DNA of 64,000 nucleotides from Sycobia sp. Sy_11. Its lineage: Eukaryota > Arthropoda > Insecta > Hymenoptera > Epichrysomallidae. The stretch is from assembly GCA_018907035.1 (NCBI GenBank), contig JACCIC010000390.1, forward strand, positions 1 through 64,000, in the 5' to 3' direction. The position numbers were made by a program, and so were the translations under genes. Below the pieces are notes generated by a model that saw only the letters and a list, made by a program, of their open reading frames with translations, made no database searches and was not told the origin of the DNA. Positions 53,601 to 64,000 of the stretch are shown piece by piece (position 1 is the stretch's first letter; every line of letters starts with the position of its first letter).

Positions 53601-54725
53601 CCATTTTCTTGGAATGGTACTAAAAATTCCTTCAAATGTTCTTCTTGCATTTCTTGAAGACAAACTACCTGTAATACATTGTTAATTAATGTATAAATTG
53701 AAATTTTTTTAAATTTTATTTTCATGAATGTAAAAACTATTTTCTTACGTTAGCTTCGGATTCTAATATTTCATGTACTAAAAGTGGTTTTCTTTTTGCC
53801 CAAGGTAATGCTTGCTTGTTATGATTTTTATACAAATATGAATGAGTATCTAGTAAGTCTTGAGCTAATATATTGAAAGAAATTAATTTTAAGATAAAAG
53901 ATTCATCAGCATCTATAATTATTTTTTCTGAAATGAAAACATTATTCATAAATATACCTAATGAATAAATTTACAAAAGTACAAATTACAATAAATTTAT
54001 GTATTAAAAAACATATATAAATTAATAAAATGTTATAGTCTTAAGGTTTTTAATATTAAACTATTTACATATTACTTGTCAATTAAAACTGTTTAAATAA
54101 TTTGATTTTTTAATTAATAGAATATACAATTAATATATACTATATGAATTCTGTAACACATTAATTATAAAATGTGGAAAAAAATACCTTTTCCAATCCT
54201 TTTCCAACTTCTTATTTCCTTATATTTACTTCTATCAATTGAATATTTTCTTTTCATTGTTTCTTTGTCAGCTTTAAAATTAGGATATACAGAATTAGAG
54301 TTAAGATTGACATCTAAATTTTTTATATTTTCATCTACAGATTCTGTAATGTTCAAATTTTGTAGTGCAATATTAATATCTTCGTTATTTGTCATTACAG
54401 CAATATTTAAATCTTTAATTGAAATTGGATACTCCAATTGATTCGAGTAAGAATATTTTTGACAAATATCAAACAATCGTTTTTGCGATAATGAAAATAC
54501 TTTGGTAATGATCTGTAAAATATTAACATGCAATTTTATTACAATGACAATTATCAAAAAAGACTACAAAAAATATATTTAAACATAATGAATTAAAAGA
54601 AAGAAAAAGAGAAAGACTGGGCCTACATTAAAATGACGATGAGGTATTGTTGGCAAATGGACCTTTGGATAATGAGCACTTACTGCTACAGAAGCCAGTG
54701 CAAAAACTCTAGTAGCCTGATTCAT
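50605..54725 (-). CDS. angel: Protein angel homolog (CCR4-type EEP-domain), six exons
   Basis: Exons on the minus strand: 54725-54627, 54512-54188, 53937-type acceptor refined to 53927-53749, 53668-53295, 53228-52982 and 51003-50605. All five introns are GT-AG and phases fit, giving 540 residues. The start MNQATRVFAL is the first Met of exon 1; further 5' exons cannot be excluded. Exon 3 opens the endonuclease/exonuclease/phosphatase fold (LISFNILAQDLL). Exon 4 has VVCLQEMQEEH with the metal-binding Glu, and VATTHLLFNPRRNDIRLGQ. Exon 5 has VLSGDFNLEPYSG. Exon 6 ends in VGSDHLCLGAAF with the catalytic Asp-His. Angel proteins are CCR4/nocturnin relatives acting on RNA 3' ends (human ANGEL2 is a 2',3'-cyclic phosphatase). 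The last intron is 1978 bases, against 66-260 for the others, because a Penelope-like element sits in it. Angel1 or Angel2 orthology is not resolved. Confidence 0.88.
51196..51282 (+). repeat. Left arm of inverted repeat flanking Penelope-like copy P3
   Basis: About 85 bases, including TTACAGTCCAATCAATTCCA, recur in reverse complement at 52664-52756 with almost no differences. Both arms lead into A- or T-rich runs facing the element. Confidence 0.8.
51308..52254 (+). pseudogene. Penelope-like RT and GIY-YIG endonuclease (one frame break)
   Basis: 51311-51889 reads the RT catalytic block RYVDDIFTIV, then LSFLDINVIR, LNWYRKPTWSGRFLDFNSHH, FINNGYPIQFIN and LPYVRGLSERIKRNFRKY, the palm-thumb order of Penelope-like RTs. 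The N-terminal RT is missing. After a stop near 51889 a 97-codon frame at 51961-52254 reads MDCDKYYIGQTGRYLKKRIY, a GIY-YIG nuclease domain (YYIGQT in place of GIY...YIG spacing) with a downstream Arg and EHK. The domain order RT then GIY-YIG identifies an EN+ Penelope-like element. The two frames are separated by about 70 bases with a frame change, so it is non-functional unless frameshifting occurs. Confidence 0.85.
52351..52400 (+). ncRNA. Hammerhead-ribozyme-like motif in Penelope-like copy P3
   Basis: The core CTGATGA (52360-52366) and GAAA (52384-52387) are present in order. Stem II can form between GAGC (52368-52371) and GCTC (52380-52383) around an eight-base loop, with one extra G at 52367. 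Stem III is a minimal ACGT palindrome (52387-52390). Stem I pairs GTCC (52356-52359) with GGAC (52392-52395), placing the cleavage site after GUU at 52391. Minimal hammerheads with tiny stem III are a published feature of Penelope-like elements. The extra G may weaken it. Confidence 0.65.
52664..52756 (-). repeat. Right arm of inverted repeat flanking Penelope-like copy P3
   Basis: Reverse complement of 51196-51282. The T-rich stretch 52530-52680 between the element and this arm mirrors the A-rich stretch on the left side. Confidence 0.8.
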
Positions 54726-55114
54726 TTATTCAAATTAAATCTTGTAGTCTGGACAACTATACTTTTTTTAATGTTTATAGTTCATTACCTCAATATTAGT
54801 ATTTCTTAATGATCACTCTCTTTCTTTTTACTAATTTTTGTTTCCTCTCTTTCTTTCTATTTGTCTGATTTATAGTATAATACACTCACAGTAAAATATA
54901 AAAGTATATTGAGCAGGAAGATAGAATTTTCTGTTTCGATATAATGACTTTTGTTCTACATTTGGGACTGATAAGCATTGCTTTCACACAAAATTGACTT
55001 AATCAACGCTAAGGCAAATAAGCAACTGATTCGATTATGGATTAAATCGAATCTAATCCAATGAGCAACCACACTATACAAGATACAATCTACATTCGTT
55101 ATTTAAACAAACAA

Positions 55115-55176
<62 letters not shown>

Positions 55177-55349
55177 CGATAATGGCGCGGTTAAGTTATC
55201 AGATTAAAAAAGAGTCATAACTCGTCTATAAGTTACGTAACTCTAGTAATGCAAATATAAGTTCCATTTAAGCCAGAATTCATCTGATGTTGGCCAATCA
55301 GCGGATCTCTCGTTTTCATTTATTGTGTGCAGTGGCTTTATCCTTTAAT
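54726..55349. other. Intergenic DNA upstream of the Angel-like gene, with (TA)n at 55116-55174
   Basis: It probably contains the Angel-like promoter and 5' UTR. No core promoter could be assigned. The (TA)n run is about 59 bases. Confidence 0.5.
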
Positions 55350-55507
55350 ATATGTACAGAGATAATAAGGAGAGATTGCCGATTACATATACGAAAGGCT
55401 CGACGATTTTCGAGCGCCCGGGAGCGTGCGCCCTCAGCAGGCTCAACTGCTACACTAACGCGCCAACGCGACGACACAGCTACGTCAGCATAAATTAATG
55501 TGCGCAT

Positions 55508-55538
55508 TTGCCTACGTCACAGCTCGTGACGTAGGCAA
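55508..55538. promoter_or_regulatory. Perfect hairpin of CRE-like sites in the left foldback arm
   Basis: TTGCCTACGTCAC and GTGACGTAGGCAA form 13-base perfect arms around AGCTC, each containing TGACGTA, a CREB/ATF-type half site. The same hairpin recurs in the right arm near 60249-60279. Whether it binds a factor or only shapes DNA is unknown. Confidence 0.6.
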
Positions 55539-56258
55539 TAAATATATATAGATATAGTTATACGCTTTTGTCCAATGCGACGTTGTCGTTTTCGTTTATA
55601 TCATTACAGAGGCTAAGCCAAAACATCTAATATGCGCACGAGTATCAAAAAGCAATTCAGATCCAACTCCGATGCCAGGTTTATCATGCAGACGAATTTT
55701 TGATTCTGCAGAAAATTAAGACTTTCTTTTCTTCCATTGTAGAAATTTCAAATTGAGTCTTATGATTTTGTGCTAAAATGGATATTCTTTAATTAATTTA
55801 AAAAATTTAATTTTAATTTTTAATGCTTATATTATATTGTAGTAAATAACGCGTATGAACAAAAAGAGAAAATCCATTAATTGTCTCAAATAATAAAAAT
55901 ATAAATAATAATATGAATAAAAAATACTCTGTATTATTACTTATTGGTATGATATACATATTGATAGACAATTCGTGTAATTCCGATTTAACACAAAGAT
56001 TAATCTAAATCATAGAGTCATTTTCTGTATAAATTAATAACGAAATTATTCTGTTTGTTTATTTATAATATTGCAGTGATTGTGGACATAACCTCACTTA
56101 TGATGAAATTATCTATTGAAGAAATTGTTAAAAAAAAATTATCTGAATTACTTATGTATATTATAGAGTAATTGCAATAATTTATTTTATTCTGGAAATT
56201 ATAGTATAATATTTTAAAGAACATATAATAAATCGTTTATAATCATAAATGTATATTA

Positions 56259-56261
<3 letters not shown>

Positions 56262-56311
<50 letters not shown>
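56262..56311. repeat. (TA)n in left foldback arm
   Basis: It has a counterpart at the mirror position 59467-59525. Confidence 0.9.
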
Positions 56312-56317
<6 letters not shown>

Positions 56318-56887
56318 AGTATCAATATAGAGTAGATTGAAATAAATATAAATGAGAAGTATGCTGTTTGAATGTGAAGGAAACTAGGAATCATGTACGT
56401 GATTTATGAATTATATTTAATATGTAGTATCAGAGACATAGGTTGATCAACTACGTTAACATTAAAATCTATGTCAAACTCGTATTTTTTAAAAATATGT
56501 TTAAGCTCGTGTCATAACGTATAGTAATTTAAAATACTTATACATTTTTTGATTGATAATGCATATTGTAGAAAATACAAAACTTCAAATTCTATCCTAT
56601 TGTAAAATGTTGTAGAATGTAAATCTTATATCTTGTAGTTATAATTTAGATAACATATAACTTTTAAACTTAGTATTTTAACTAAGTTAAAAAACTTCTA
56701 TACTTTTATTTTATTTTATTTGAGCATTTAATAGCAAGAATTTCATTTTCTATTTTTGATTTATATTATTATTTATATGTTTAATGTTGGAGACAATCAA
56801 TGGATTTTTTTTTTGTTCCTATCGCATTATTTACTACGATATAATATAATATAATATAATAAATCGTTTATAATCATAAATGTATAT

Positions 56888-56891
<4 letters not shown>

Positions 56892-56957
<66 letters not shown>
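56892..56957. repeat. (TA)n in foldback centre
   Basis: A third run, preceded by the same ~40 bases (AATCGTTTATAATCATAAAT) that precede the run at 56262. Confidence 0.9.
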
Positions 56958-56959
<2 letters not shown>

Positions 56960-56965
56960 TTGAAA

Positions 56966-57483
56966 CAGAGATGTTTCGAACAACTTGTCAGATTTATATA
57001 AAAAACTGATAAAAATTCTGGATAGATAGATTAAGTATAGATTTTGAGTCGCTTGATTACTAATATTATAGTGGTTGATAGCAATAAAAGGTTTTGGAAC
57101 AAACTGAATAAAAAAATATAGATCATATCAAAATATAATACTTATTTTCCATGCAATTTTTCTCTAAAAGAAAAAAACGGCAATAAATTAATAGAATAAA
57201 ACTTATGATTTATATAAAATTGTTTGATAGATAGATCTCTTAAAAATAAAATTTTTTATGTACAGCTGGTTCCGTTAACTGTTTTAGAAGCTACGATATT
57301 TAGAAACAATGTTCGGAGATCTTTTTGGATCTGCGAGGATCGCCGGGCCACTTTGGGGTACAAAAATCTGACATTTTTGTGCATGATTTACATACATGAT
57401 TTAAATGAGTGTACAGTCTTATAGCAAATACTGTTGGGGCTGTTTATTTGCTGACTTGTTTACTGTTTTTAGAAACATCTCTG
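56966..57483. mobile_element. hAT-like MITE inside the foldback
   Basis: Ends CAGAGATGTTTC and GAAACATCTCTG are exact inverted repeats 518 bases apart. No target duplication was visible and no transposase frame is present. The segment is absent from the mirror half, so it inserted after the foldback formed or marks its original loop. Confidence 0.5.
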
Positions 57484-59464
57484 TATTAAATTTTATATAT
57501 TAAAGAATATACATTTAAGATTATAAACGATTTATTATATGTTCTTTAAAATATTATACTATCATTTTCAGAATAAAATAAATTATTGCAATTACTCTAT
57601 GATATATATAAGTAATTTAGATAATCTATTTTTAACCATTTCTTCAATAGATAATTTTATGATAAGTGAGGTTATGTCCACAATCACTGTAATATTATAA
57701 ATAAACAAACAGAATAATTTCATTATTAGTTTATTCAGAAAAGGACTTTATGTTTTAGACCAATCTTTGTGTTAAATCGGAATTACACTAATTGTTTAAA
57801 ATGTCAATAAGTAACAATATAGAGTAGATTAAAATAAATATAAATGAAAAGTATGCTGTTTGAATGTGAAGGAAACTAGGAATCATGTATGTGATTTATG
57901 AATTATATTTAATATGCAGTATCAGAGACATAGGTTGATCAACTACGTTAACATTAAAATCTACGTCAAACTCGTATTTTTTAAAAATATGTTTCAGCTC
58001 GCGTCATAACGTATAGTAATTTAAAATACTTATACATTTTTTGATTGATAATGCATATTGCAGCAAATACAAAACTTCAAATTCTATCCTATTGTAAAAT
58101 GTTGTAGAATGTAAATCTTATATCTTGTAGTTATAATTTAGATAACGTATAACTTTTAAACTTAGTTTTTTAACAAAGTTAAAAAACTTCTATACTTTTA
58201 TTTTATTTTATTTTAGCATTTAATAGAAAGAATTTCATTTTCAATTTTTGATTTATATTATTATTTATATATTTAATATTGCAGACAATCAATGGATTTT
58301 CTGTTTTTGTTCTTACGCGTTATTTACTACAATATAATATAATAACTAAAAATTAAAATTAAATTTTTTAAACTAATTAAGGAATATCCATTTTAGCACA
58401 AAATAATAAGACTTAGTTTGAAATTTCTTTTGCAAAAAAAATTTATTTTTTCTCTTTGGAAAGTCTTGATATTCTGCAGAACCAAAAATTCGTCTGCATG
58501 ATAAAGCTGGCATCGGAGTTGGGTCTGAATTGCTTTTTGATACTCGTGCGCATATTAGATCTTTTGGCTTAGCTCTATAATGATATAAACGAAAACGACA
58601 ACGTCGCATTGGACAGAAGCGTACAACTATATCTATATATATTTATTGCTACGTCACGAGCTGCGACGTTGCTGTTTTCGTTTAAATCATAGAGAAGCTA
58701 AGCCAAAACACATCAAATATGCGCACGAGTATCAAAAAGCAATTCAGACCCAAACTCCAATGCCTGCTACATAATGCAGACGAATTTTCATTCTGCAAAA
58801 AATCAAGACTTTCCAAAGAGAAAAAAGAAATTTTTTTTGCAAAAGAAATTTCAAACTAAGTCTTATGATTTTGTGCTAAAATGGATATTCCTTAATTAGT
58901 TCAAAAAATTTAATTTTAATTTTTAGTTCTTATATTATATTGTAGTAAATAACGCGTAAGAACAAAAAGAGAAAATCCATTGATTGTCTGCAATATTAAA
59001 TATATAATTAATAATATAAATCAAAAATAGAAAATGAAATTCTTGCTATTAAATGCTAAAATAAAATAAAATAAAAGTATAGAAGTTTTTTAACTTAGTT
59101 AAAATACAAAGTTTAAAAGTTATATGTTATCTAAATTATAACTGCAAGATATAAGATTTACATTCTACAACATTTTACAATAGGATAGAATTTGAAGTTT
59201 TGTATTTTCTACAATATGCATTATCAATCAAAAAATGTATAAGTATTTTAAATTACTATACGTTATGACACGAGCTTAAACATATTTTTAAAAAATACGA
59301 GTTTGACGTAGATTTTAATGTTAACGTAGTTGATCAACCTATGTCTCTGATACTACATATTAAATATAATTCATAAATCACGTACATGATTCCTAGTTTC
59401 CTTCACATTCAAACAGCATACTTCTCATTTATATTTATTTCAATCTACTCTATATTGATACTTT

Positions 59465-59466
<2 letters not shown>

Positions 59467-59525
<59 letters not shown>
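59467..59525. repeat. (TA)n in right foldback arm
   Basis: Mirror counterpart of the run at 56262-56311. Confidence 0.9.
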
Positions 59526-59528
<3 letters not shown>

Positions 59529-60436
59529 TAATATACATTTATGATTATAAACGATTTATTATATGTTCTTTAAAATATTATACTATAATTTTCAGAATAA
59601 AATAAATTATTGCAATTACTCTATAATATACATAAGTAATTCAGATAATTTTTTTTTAACAATTTCTTCAATAGATAATTTCATCATAAGTGAGGTTATG
59701 TCCACAATCACTGCAATATTATCAAGAAACAAACAGAATAATTTCGTTATTAATTTATACAGAAAATGACTCTATGATTTAGATTAATCTTTGTGTTAAA
59801 TCGGAATTACACGAATTGTCTATCAATATGTATATCATACCAATAAGTAATAATACAGAGTATTTTTTATTTATATTATTATTTATATTTTTATTATTTG
59901 AGACAATTAATGGATTTTCTCTTTTTTTCATACGCGTTATTTACTACAATATAATATAAGCATTAAAAATTAAAATTAAATTTTTTAAATTAATTAAAGA
60001 ATATCCATTTTAGCACAAAATCATAAGACTCAATTTGAAATTTCTACAATGGAAGAAAAGAAAGTCTTAATTTTCTGCAAAATCAAAAATTCGTCTGCAT
60101 GATAAACCTGGCATCGGAGTTGGATCTGAATTGCTTTTTGATACTCGTGCGCATATTAGATGTTTTGGCTTAGCCTCTGTAATGATATAAACGAAAACGA
60201 CAACGTCGCATTGGACAAAAGCGTATAACTATATCTATATATATTTATTGCCTACGTCACGAGCTGTGACGTAGGCAAATGCGCACATTAATTTATGCTG
60301 ACGTAGCTGTGACGTCGCGTTGGCGCGTTAGTGTAGCAGTTGAGCCTGCTGAGGGCGCACGCTCCCGGGCGCTCGAAAATCGTCGAGCCTTTCGTATATG
60401 TCATCGGCAATCTCTCCTTATTATCTCTGATATGTA

Positions 60437-61328
60437 GTTAGTAGTGTGACGTAATACGACTACATTCGATGTGTCACGAAACCGTATTTTGTCATGTCCT
60501 TTTACACTCCTTTTATAACCGCGAAATATAATTATGTAATAAAAAATAGCTTAAACTATCAAAAATAAGTATTTTATACCTATAGCAAATATTTATTTTA
60601 TAATAGTTTATGAATACAAATAATATTGAATCACTTGATAGCGCAAAGGACACGGACATTAAAAATATATATTATTCATATAGAATCGATATGTATGGGC
60701 ATTCCGTTCAAATAAATATTTGAACTACATTTTATAATTGAGTTCGATGGCCAACAAACCTACACGCGCATAGCTGAAGCGAGACGATGCACATTTATGA
60801 CCGCCGAGGAATTCCCGCAATTAAGCGACGCTGCATGGGAGCAGCTGCAGCGTGCACAACCAGCAAGGGAGAAGGACGGTTGATGCGCGGATTGGCGCTC
60901 GCTATACTTGGGGTGGGGAGTTGCGATGTGTGCGGGGGTGTGCATAGAGATGTTTTTGCGGATACAAACACTTCGCTTTTGGCAGCCGCGCAGTTTTATA
61001 CTTATCGAATAAAGCTAACTTTTAAATTAATATTGTTCTTATTTCATTTATATAATATAATAATTTTAATTAATATTCTAAAATATTGAATTTCAAACGG
61101 CACATTTTTTCGCGCGCTATAGCTTATTTTTACAGGATAGAGACATCACAGTAGCAAGGTCGATTGCAATATCCTTAAGAGTGCTCCTCACGATTGCCGG
61201 AAGTCCAAATCGATCGATGCGCCTCATAGAGAAAAATTTTGCGTCAAGTTAGAGAACTAGAATCAATGGTCTGCACTACCGACATTTCAGGAAGGTATCC
61301 ACAATGAAAATTGTATGAATAGCCCCCG

Positions 61329-61362
<34 letters not shown>

Positions 61363-61646
61363 TACGTCTATGTAGCGCTCGATGTTATACACGAAAGAAC
61401 GTTCCTTATCAAAGCTTCTTATTTCAGAATCATATTTCATTGCCTTGCTCTGTCGTGAGTACTTGCGAGTAAAATGTAGCATCTCAAAGTTCGATAATAA
61501 GTTGCCAGTACGTACATATGGCAATATTGAAATGCATTTTGGTCATTTATAATAACTTTTCTGATAACAAATATTAATATTCAAGGCAATACATATTACT
61601 AATATAGTAAAGATAATTAAAAATTATTCTTTAATAAATAAATACA

Positions 61647-61715
<69 letters not shown>

Positions 61716-61768
61716 TATACACTAGTTCATTAATTTCTAAAAAATTCTGTAAGAATATTTAGAATTTA
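60437..61768. other. Intergenic DNA with microsatellites
   Basis: It contains (TA)n at 61330-61359 and (GT)n at 61649-61713. A 100-codon frame at 60787-61089 has no domain I recognise; it ends in a hydrophobic AT-rich stretch and is probably chance. Confidence 0.5.
61649..61713. repeat. (GT)n microsatellite
   Basis: About 32 perfect TG units next to the left arm of the small foldback. Confidence 0.95.
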
Positions 61769-62541
61769 GAATTGTTATTTCTTTGCTAATTTTTGTGCAA
61801 ACATCGTTTCACACCTATAAATCGAAAGCCATTTACAATGCCGAATAGAGGGGCTACTGCGATTGAGAGTCAAGTTCTCCAAAAGTTCTCTTTCGGCTTT
61901 CGCCGAGCTCTCTTGCTTCTCTTCTGTAATACAACGCCAAGTAAACAGTACATCAAAGTTCATCTATAACATTGTGTGGGCGATAGGAACGAGAGTCGAA
62001 AAGGACTGGAGAGAGCTAAAGAAAACCAGAGAACGTCCAATCTCATTATATATTTTTAAGTAATTTTACTTTTTAATAATAATTTAATTTTTTTTATTTA
62101 AATTCTATATTATCTTGAAAAATAATCTTTGCATTAAAAAATGAAAAGAGTAACTTTCTATTTAGAAATTAATTTTTCATAATAATTACGTATTTGTAAA
62201 TGATATGTAAAAATTACCTAAAAATATATAATGAGATTGGGCGTTCTTTGGTTTTCTTTAGCTCTCTCCAGTTCTCTTCGACTCTCATTCTTATCGCCCA
62301 CACAATCTTATAGATGAACTTTGATGTACTGTTTACTTGGCGTTGTATTACAGAAGAGAAGCAAGAGAGCTCGGCGAGAGCCGAAAGAGAACTTTTGGAG
62401 AACTTGACTCTCAATCGGAGTAGCCCCTAATCTGTAATGCATAAATATATGAATTGCATTTATTCGGCATTGTAAATGGCTTTCGATTTATGATCTAAAA
62501 CGATGTTTGTACAAAAATTAGCAAAGAAATAACAATTATAA
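61769..62541. mobile_element. Small foldback element with ~300-base arms
   Basis: 61769-62075 and 62541-62203 are inverted copies around a ~130-base spacer. The right arm has about 45 extra bases near 62410-62460. Each arm carries a 66-codon frame running toward the centre (61863-62063 plus, 62414-62214 minus), identical at about 58 of 66 residues. No known domain, and no clear target duplication. Confidence 0.75.
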
Positions 62542-63182
62542 TCAGCAAAATATCTTTAGAAGTATTAAAAATAAGGAAATGATATAAATATCAAGTTTGG
62601 CTATTTTAGAGGATATTTTATTTATTTCAATTATTGAAAATATAATGCATTCCATTAATAAATATTATTAAATTAATATTAATATTAAATTAAATTAAAT
62701 TAAATCGTAGAATATTGAATCAAGATGATATGGCAGTAGTATTAAATTAAAATTTTACAAAAGAAAAATAATTCCGATAAAAAATTATTTACTCAATTTA
62801 ATAAGATTTAATTTAAAATTTAAAAAAAAAAATTTTTTAAATAATAATACAGATATATACTTATTCGTTCATTAGAAATGCCACACAGAAAACTTGTTGC
62901 ACGTAGAATTTAATCACGAAACATGAAGGATCGTATCTTTTGATTTCAACAGAACATATGAAATAAATATTGTAGATTTTACTAATGTTTGTAAAATTTT
63001 TCTACTTTTACTATTACACATACTTTATTTATTGCGCATTTTTTATGGAAATTGTATTGCCCGATACTAAGTGATAGATAAGAAAAAATTTTTTTTACTG
63101 CGATAATGTACTGGTTTACATCAACATTATTATTATTAGTATTATTATTTATTTTTTTTCGGAGTCTGTGAATGCTGTTTAT
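62542..63182. other. AT-rich intergenic DNA, nothing recognised
   Basis: Low-complexity A/T with no supported feature. Confidence 0.5.
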
Positions 63183-64000
63183 GCATCTCCGATGGTCATT
63201 CAGCAAGAATGGTCCTGAAAAACGACCACCGGAGTATGTGCGACTCGACAGAAAACCCATGTCACTACGCACTAAACACATAACTCCGTGTTGCACCGAC
63301 ACCAGCCCGGAACTGTTATACACATTACTTTAGCCTGGGCGGCACTCCTTGCGTGGTCATTTCACGTTCATGTCCTTCATTCCAGATTCTCATGCATACT
63401 CGATATTACATTCACTCTTCATAGACTTTCAATCGTCCAGACATCCATCTGCTCTTTTGTTCTGAAGCAAATTCATAACGTATTTTGCGATCAACCGCCA
63501 GCTGTCCGCGTCCGTCATCATAATTTTCGTCACGTTCTCTGGCGTGATCACTCCTGTCCTCGTCTGTAACTCTAGTCGTGGCACAGTCCAATGTTCGCAC
63601 ACAAAAAATGTGTGCTCCGCATCGTCCCAAGCCCATCCGCAGTACTTGCATTCTGAAGAGGCGACCCTCTTCATCTTGCGGAGGTACTTACGGAAGTATC
63701 CGTGTCCGGACAGAAATTGGGTAAGGTAGAAGTTCACCTCTCCATATTTCCTCTCTTTCGCTCTCCTCACAGCGTCTTCCCTTCCAACGTTCGAGCTCCG
63801 CTCGTAAATTCGCTTCCGTTCGGCCGCGAGCAGATCGATGGGAATGACCACAGCAATCACGAAAACGGCGCTCTCAGACACGATACGATACGCGCACGCG
63901 ATTCTTAACGCGCCCACCCTTTGTACGCTTTTCATGGCGTTCGCGCGTTTCCTGATATTCATCGCGTCGGCCCAAACCTCCGCCCCGTAAAGCAAAATCG
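63183..64000 (-). mobile_element. R1-like LINE, second copy (3' end; continues past the window)
   Basis: It matches 26100-27031 in reverse complement, through the ORF2 C-terminus and the whole 3' UTR, and ends at the same GGAGATGC. The rest of the element lies beyond base 64000. Confidence 0.88.
63429..64000 (-). pseudogene. LINE ORF2 C-terminus, copy 2 (partial, with in-frame deletion)
   Basis: An open frame covers the C-terminal RT region (LLYGAEVWADAMNIRKRANA) to the stop at 63429. The Cys/His motif is complete here, CKYCGWAWDDAEHTFFVC (CX2CX8HX4C). Compared with copy 1 it lacks about 35-40 codons between GREDAV and KERKYGEV, but stays in frame. Since the 5' part is outside the window, whether this copy is otherwise intact is unknown. 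Confidence 0.8.

Larger units (their letters stand above)
55357..60429. mobile_element. Nested foldback transposon cluster (about 5 kb) with 7-bp target duplication
   Basis: Both ends read CAGAGATAATAAGGAGAG inward, and ATATGTA repeats directly outside at 55350-55356 and 60430-60436. The outer inverted arms exceed 1 kb: 55357-56330 pairs with 60429-59460. Inner pieces repeat the same modules in alternating orientation: 56312-56840 matches 57801-58330 directly and 59466-58950 inversely; 57484-57800 is inverse to about 55945-56258; and a second palindrome centres near 58645. No transposase is encoded. CAGAG ends with a 7-8 bp duplication suggest hAT or P superfamily mobilisation; that is inference. 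Confidence 0.85.

Noticed and set aside
58373..58609. 78-codon minus frame in the foldback
   Set aside because: The other copies of the same module in the foldback carry stops and shifts in this frame, so it is not conserved as protein.
60787..61089. 100-codon frame as a host gene
   Set aside because: No recognisable domain, no splice or promoter context, and an AT-driven hydrophobic tail.

Overview
This is eukaryotic, AT-rich nuclear DNA, most likely from a hymenopteran insect and probably an ant. Four things suggest this: two intron-style host genes in one island, abundant (TA)n, (TG)n and (GA)n microsatellites, several mariner families including a nearly intact mauritiana-type copy like those known from ants, and R1-like, Gypsy, errantivirus and Penelope retroelements. 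The organism is inferred; nothing names it. No CRISPR, operon or prokaryotic feature is present.

Layout. 1-1950: unassigned AT-rich DNA. 1951-3245 and 3395-4686: two decayed mariners. 5107-17003: a large Gypsy-type LTR element with about 2.2-kb LTRs. Its gag-pol is broken, RNase H and integrase are missing, and a second zinc-knuckle ORF follows an intron-like segment. 17004-20061: relics of another Gypsy element, a Tc1-like transposon and a third mariner type. 20062-24000: microsatellites, a 60-bp minisatellite and a dispersed repeat. 24080-27031: a 5'-truncated R1-like LINE. 28200-33362 (minus): a second Gypsy element with an internal RT-integrase deletion. 33365-34645: a mariner with an intact 347-codon transposase. 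35684-42541: a structurally complete errantivirus-type element (LTRs, 4-bp target duplication, gag, broken pol and env). 42578-43856: a second copy of the first mariner, inverted. 43857-48110: Penelope-like fragments, the minisatellite again, a Helitron-like 3' end and the dispersed repeat.

The gene island is 49196-54725: a beta-1,3-galactosyltransferase-like gene (plus, one exon) converging on a six-exon Angel/CCR4-type EEP-domain gene (minus). The last Angel intron holds a Penelope-like element with YVDD reverse transcriptase, a GIY-YIG domain and a hammerhead-ribozyme-like core. 55357-60429 is a 5-kb nested foldback element with a 7-bp target duplication. 61769-62541 is a smaller foldback. 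63183-64000 is a second copy of the LINE 3' end, inverted.

The window is best read as a transposon graveyard around two host genes. The signals most worth following are the ribozyme-bearing Penelope element in the Angel intron, the nested foldback, the orientation-switching 60-bp minisatellite, the chimeric Gypsy element, and the intact mariner. No coherent new multi-gene system is evident. Coordinates of exons, TIRs and LTRs were read by eye, and similarity estimates are approximate.
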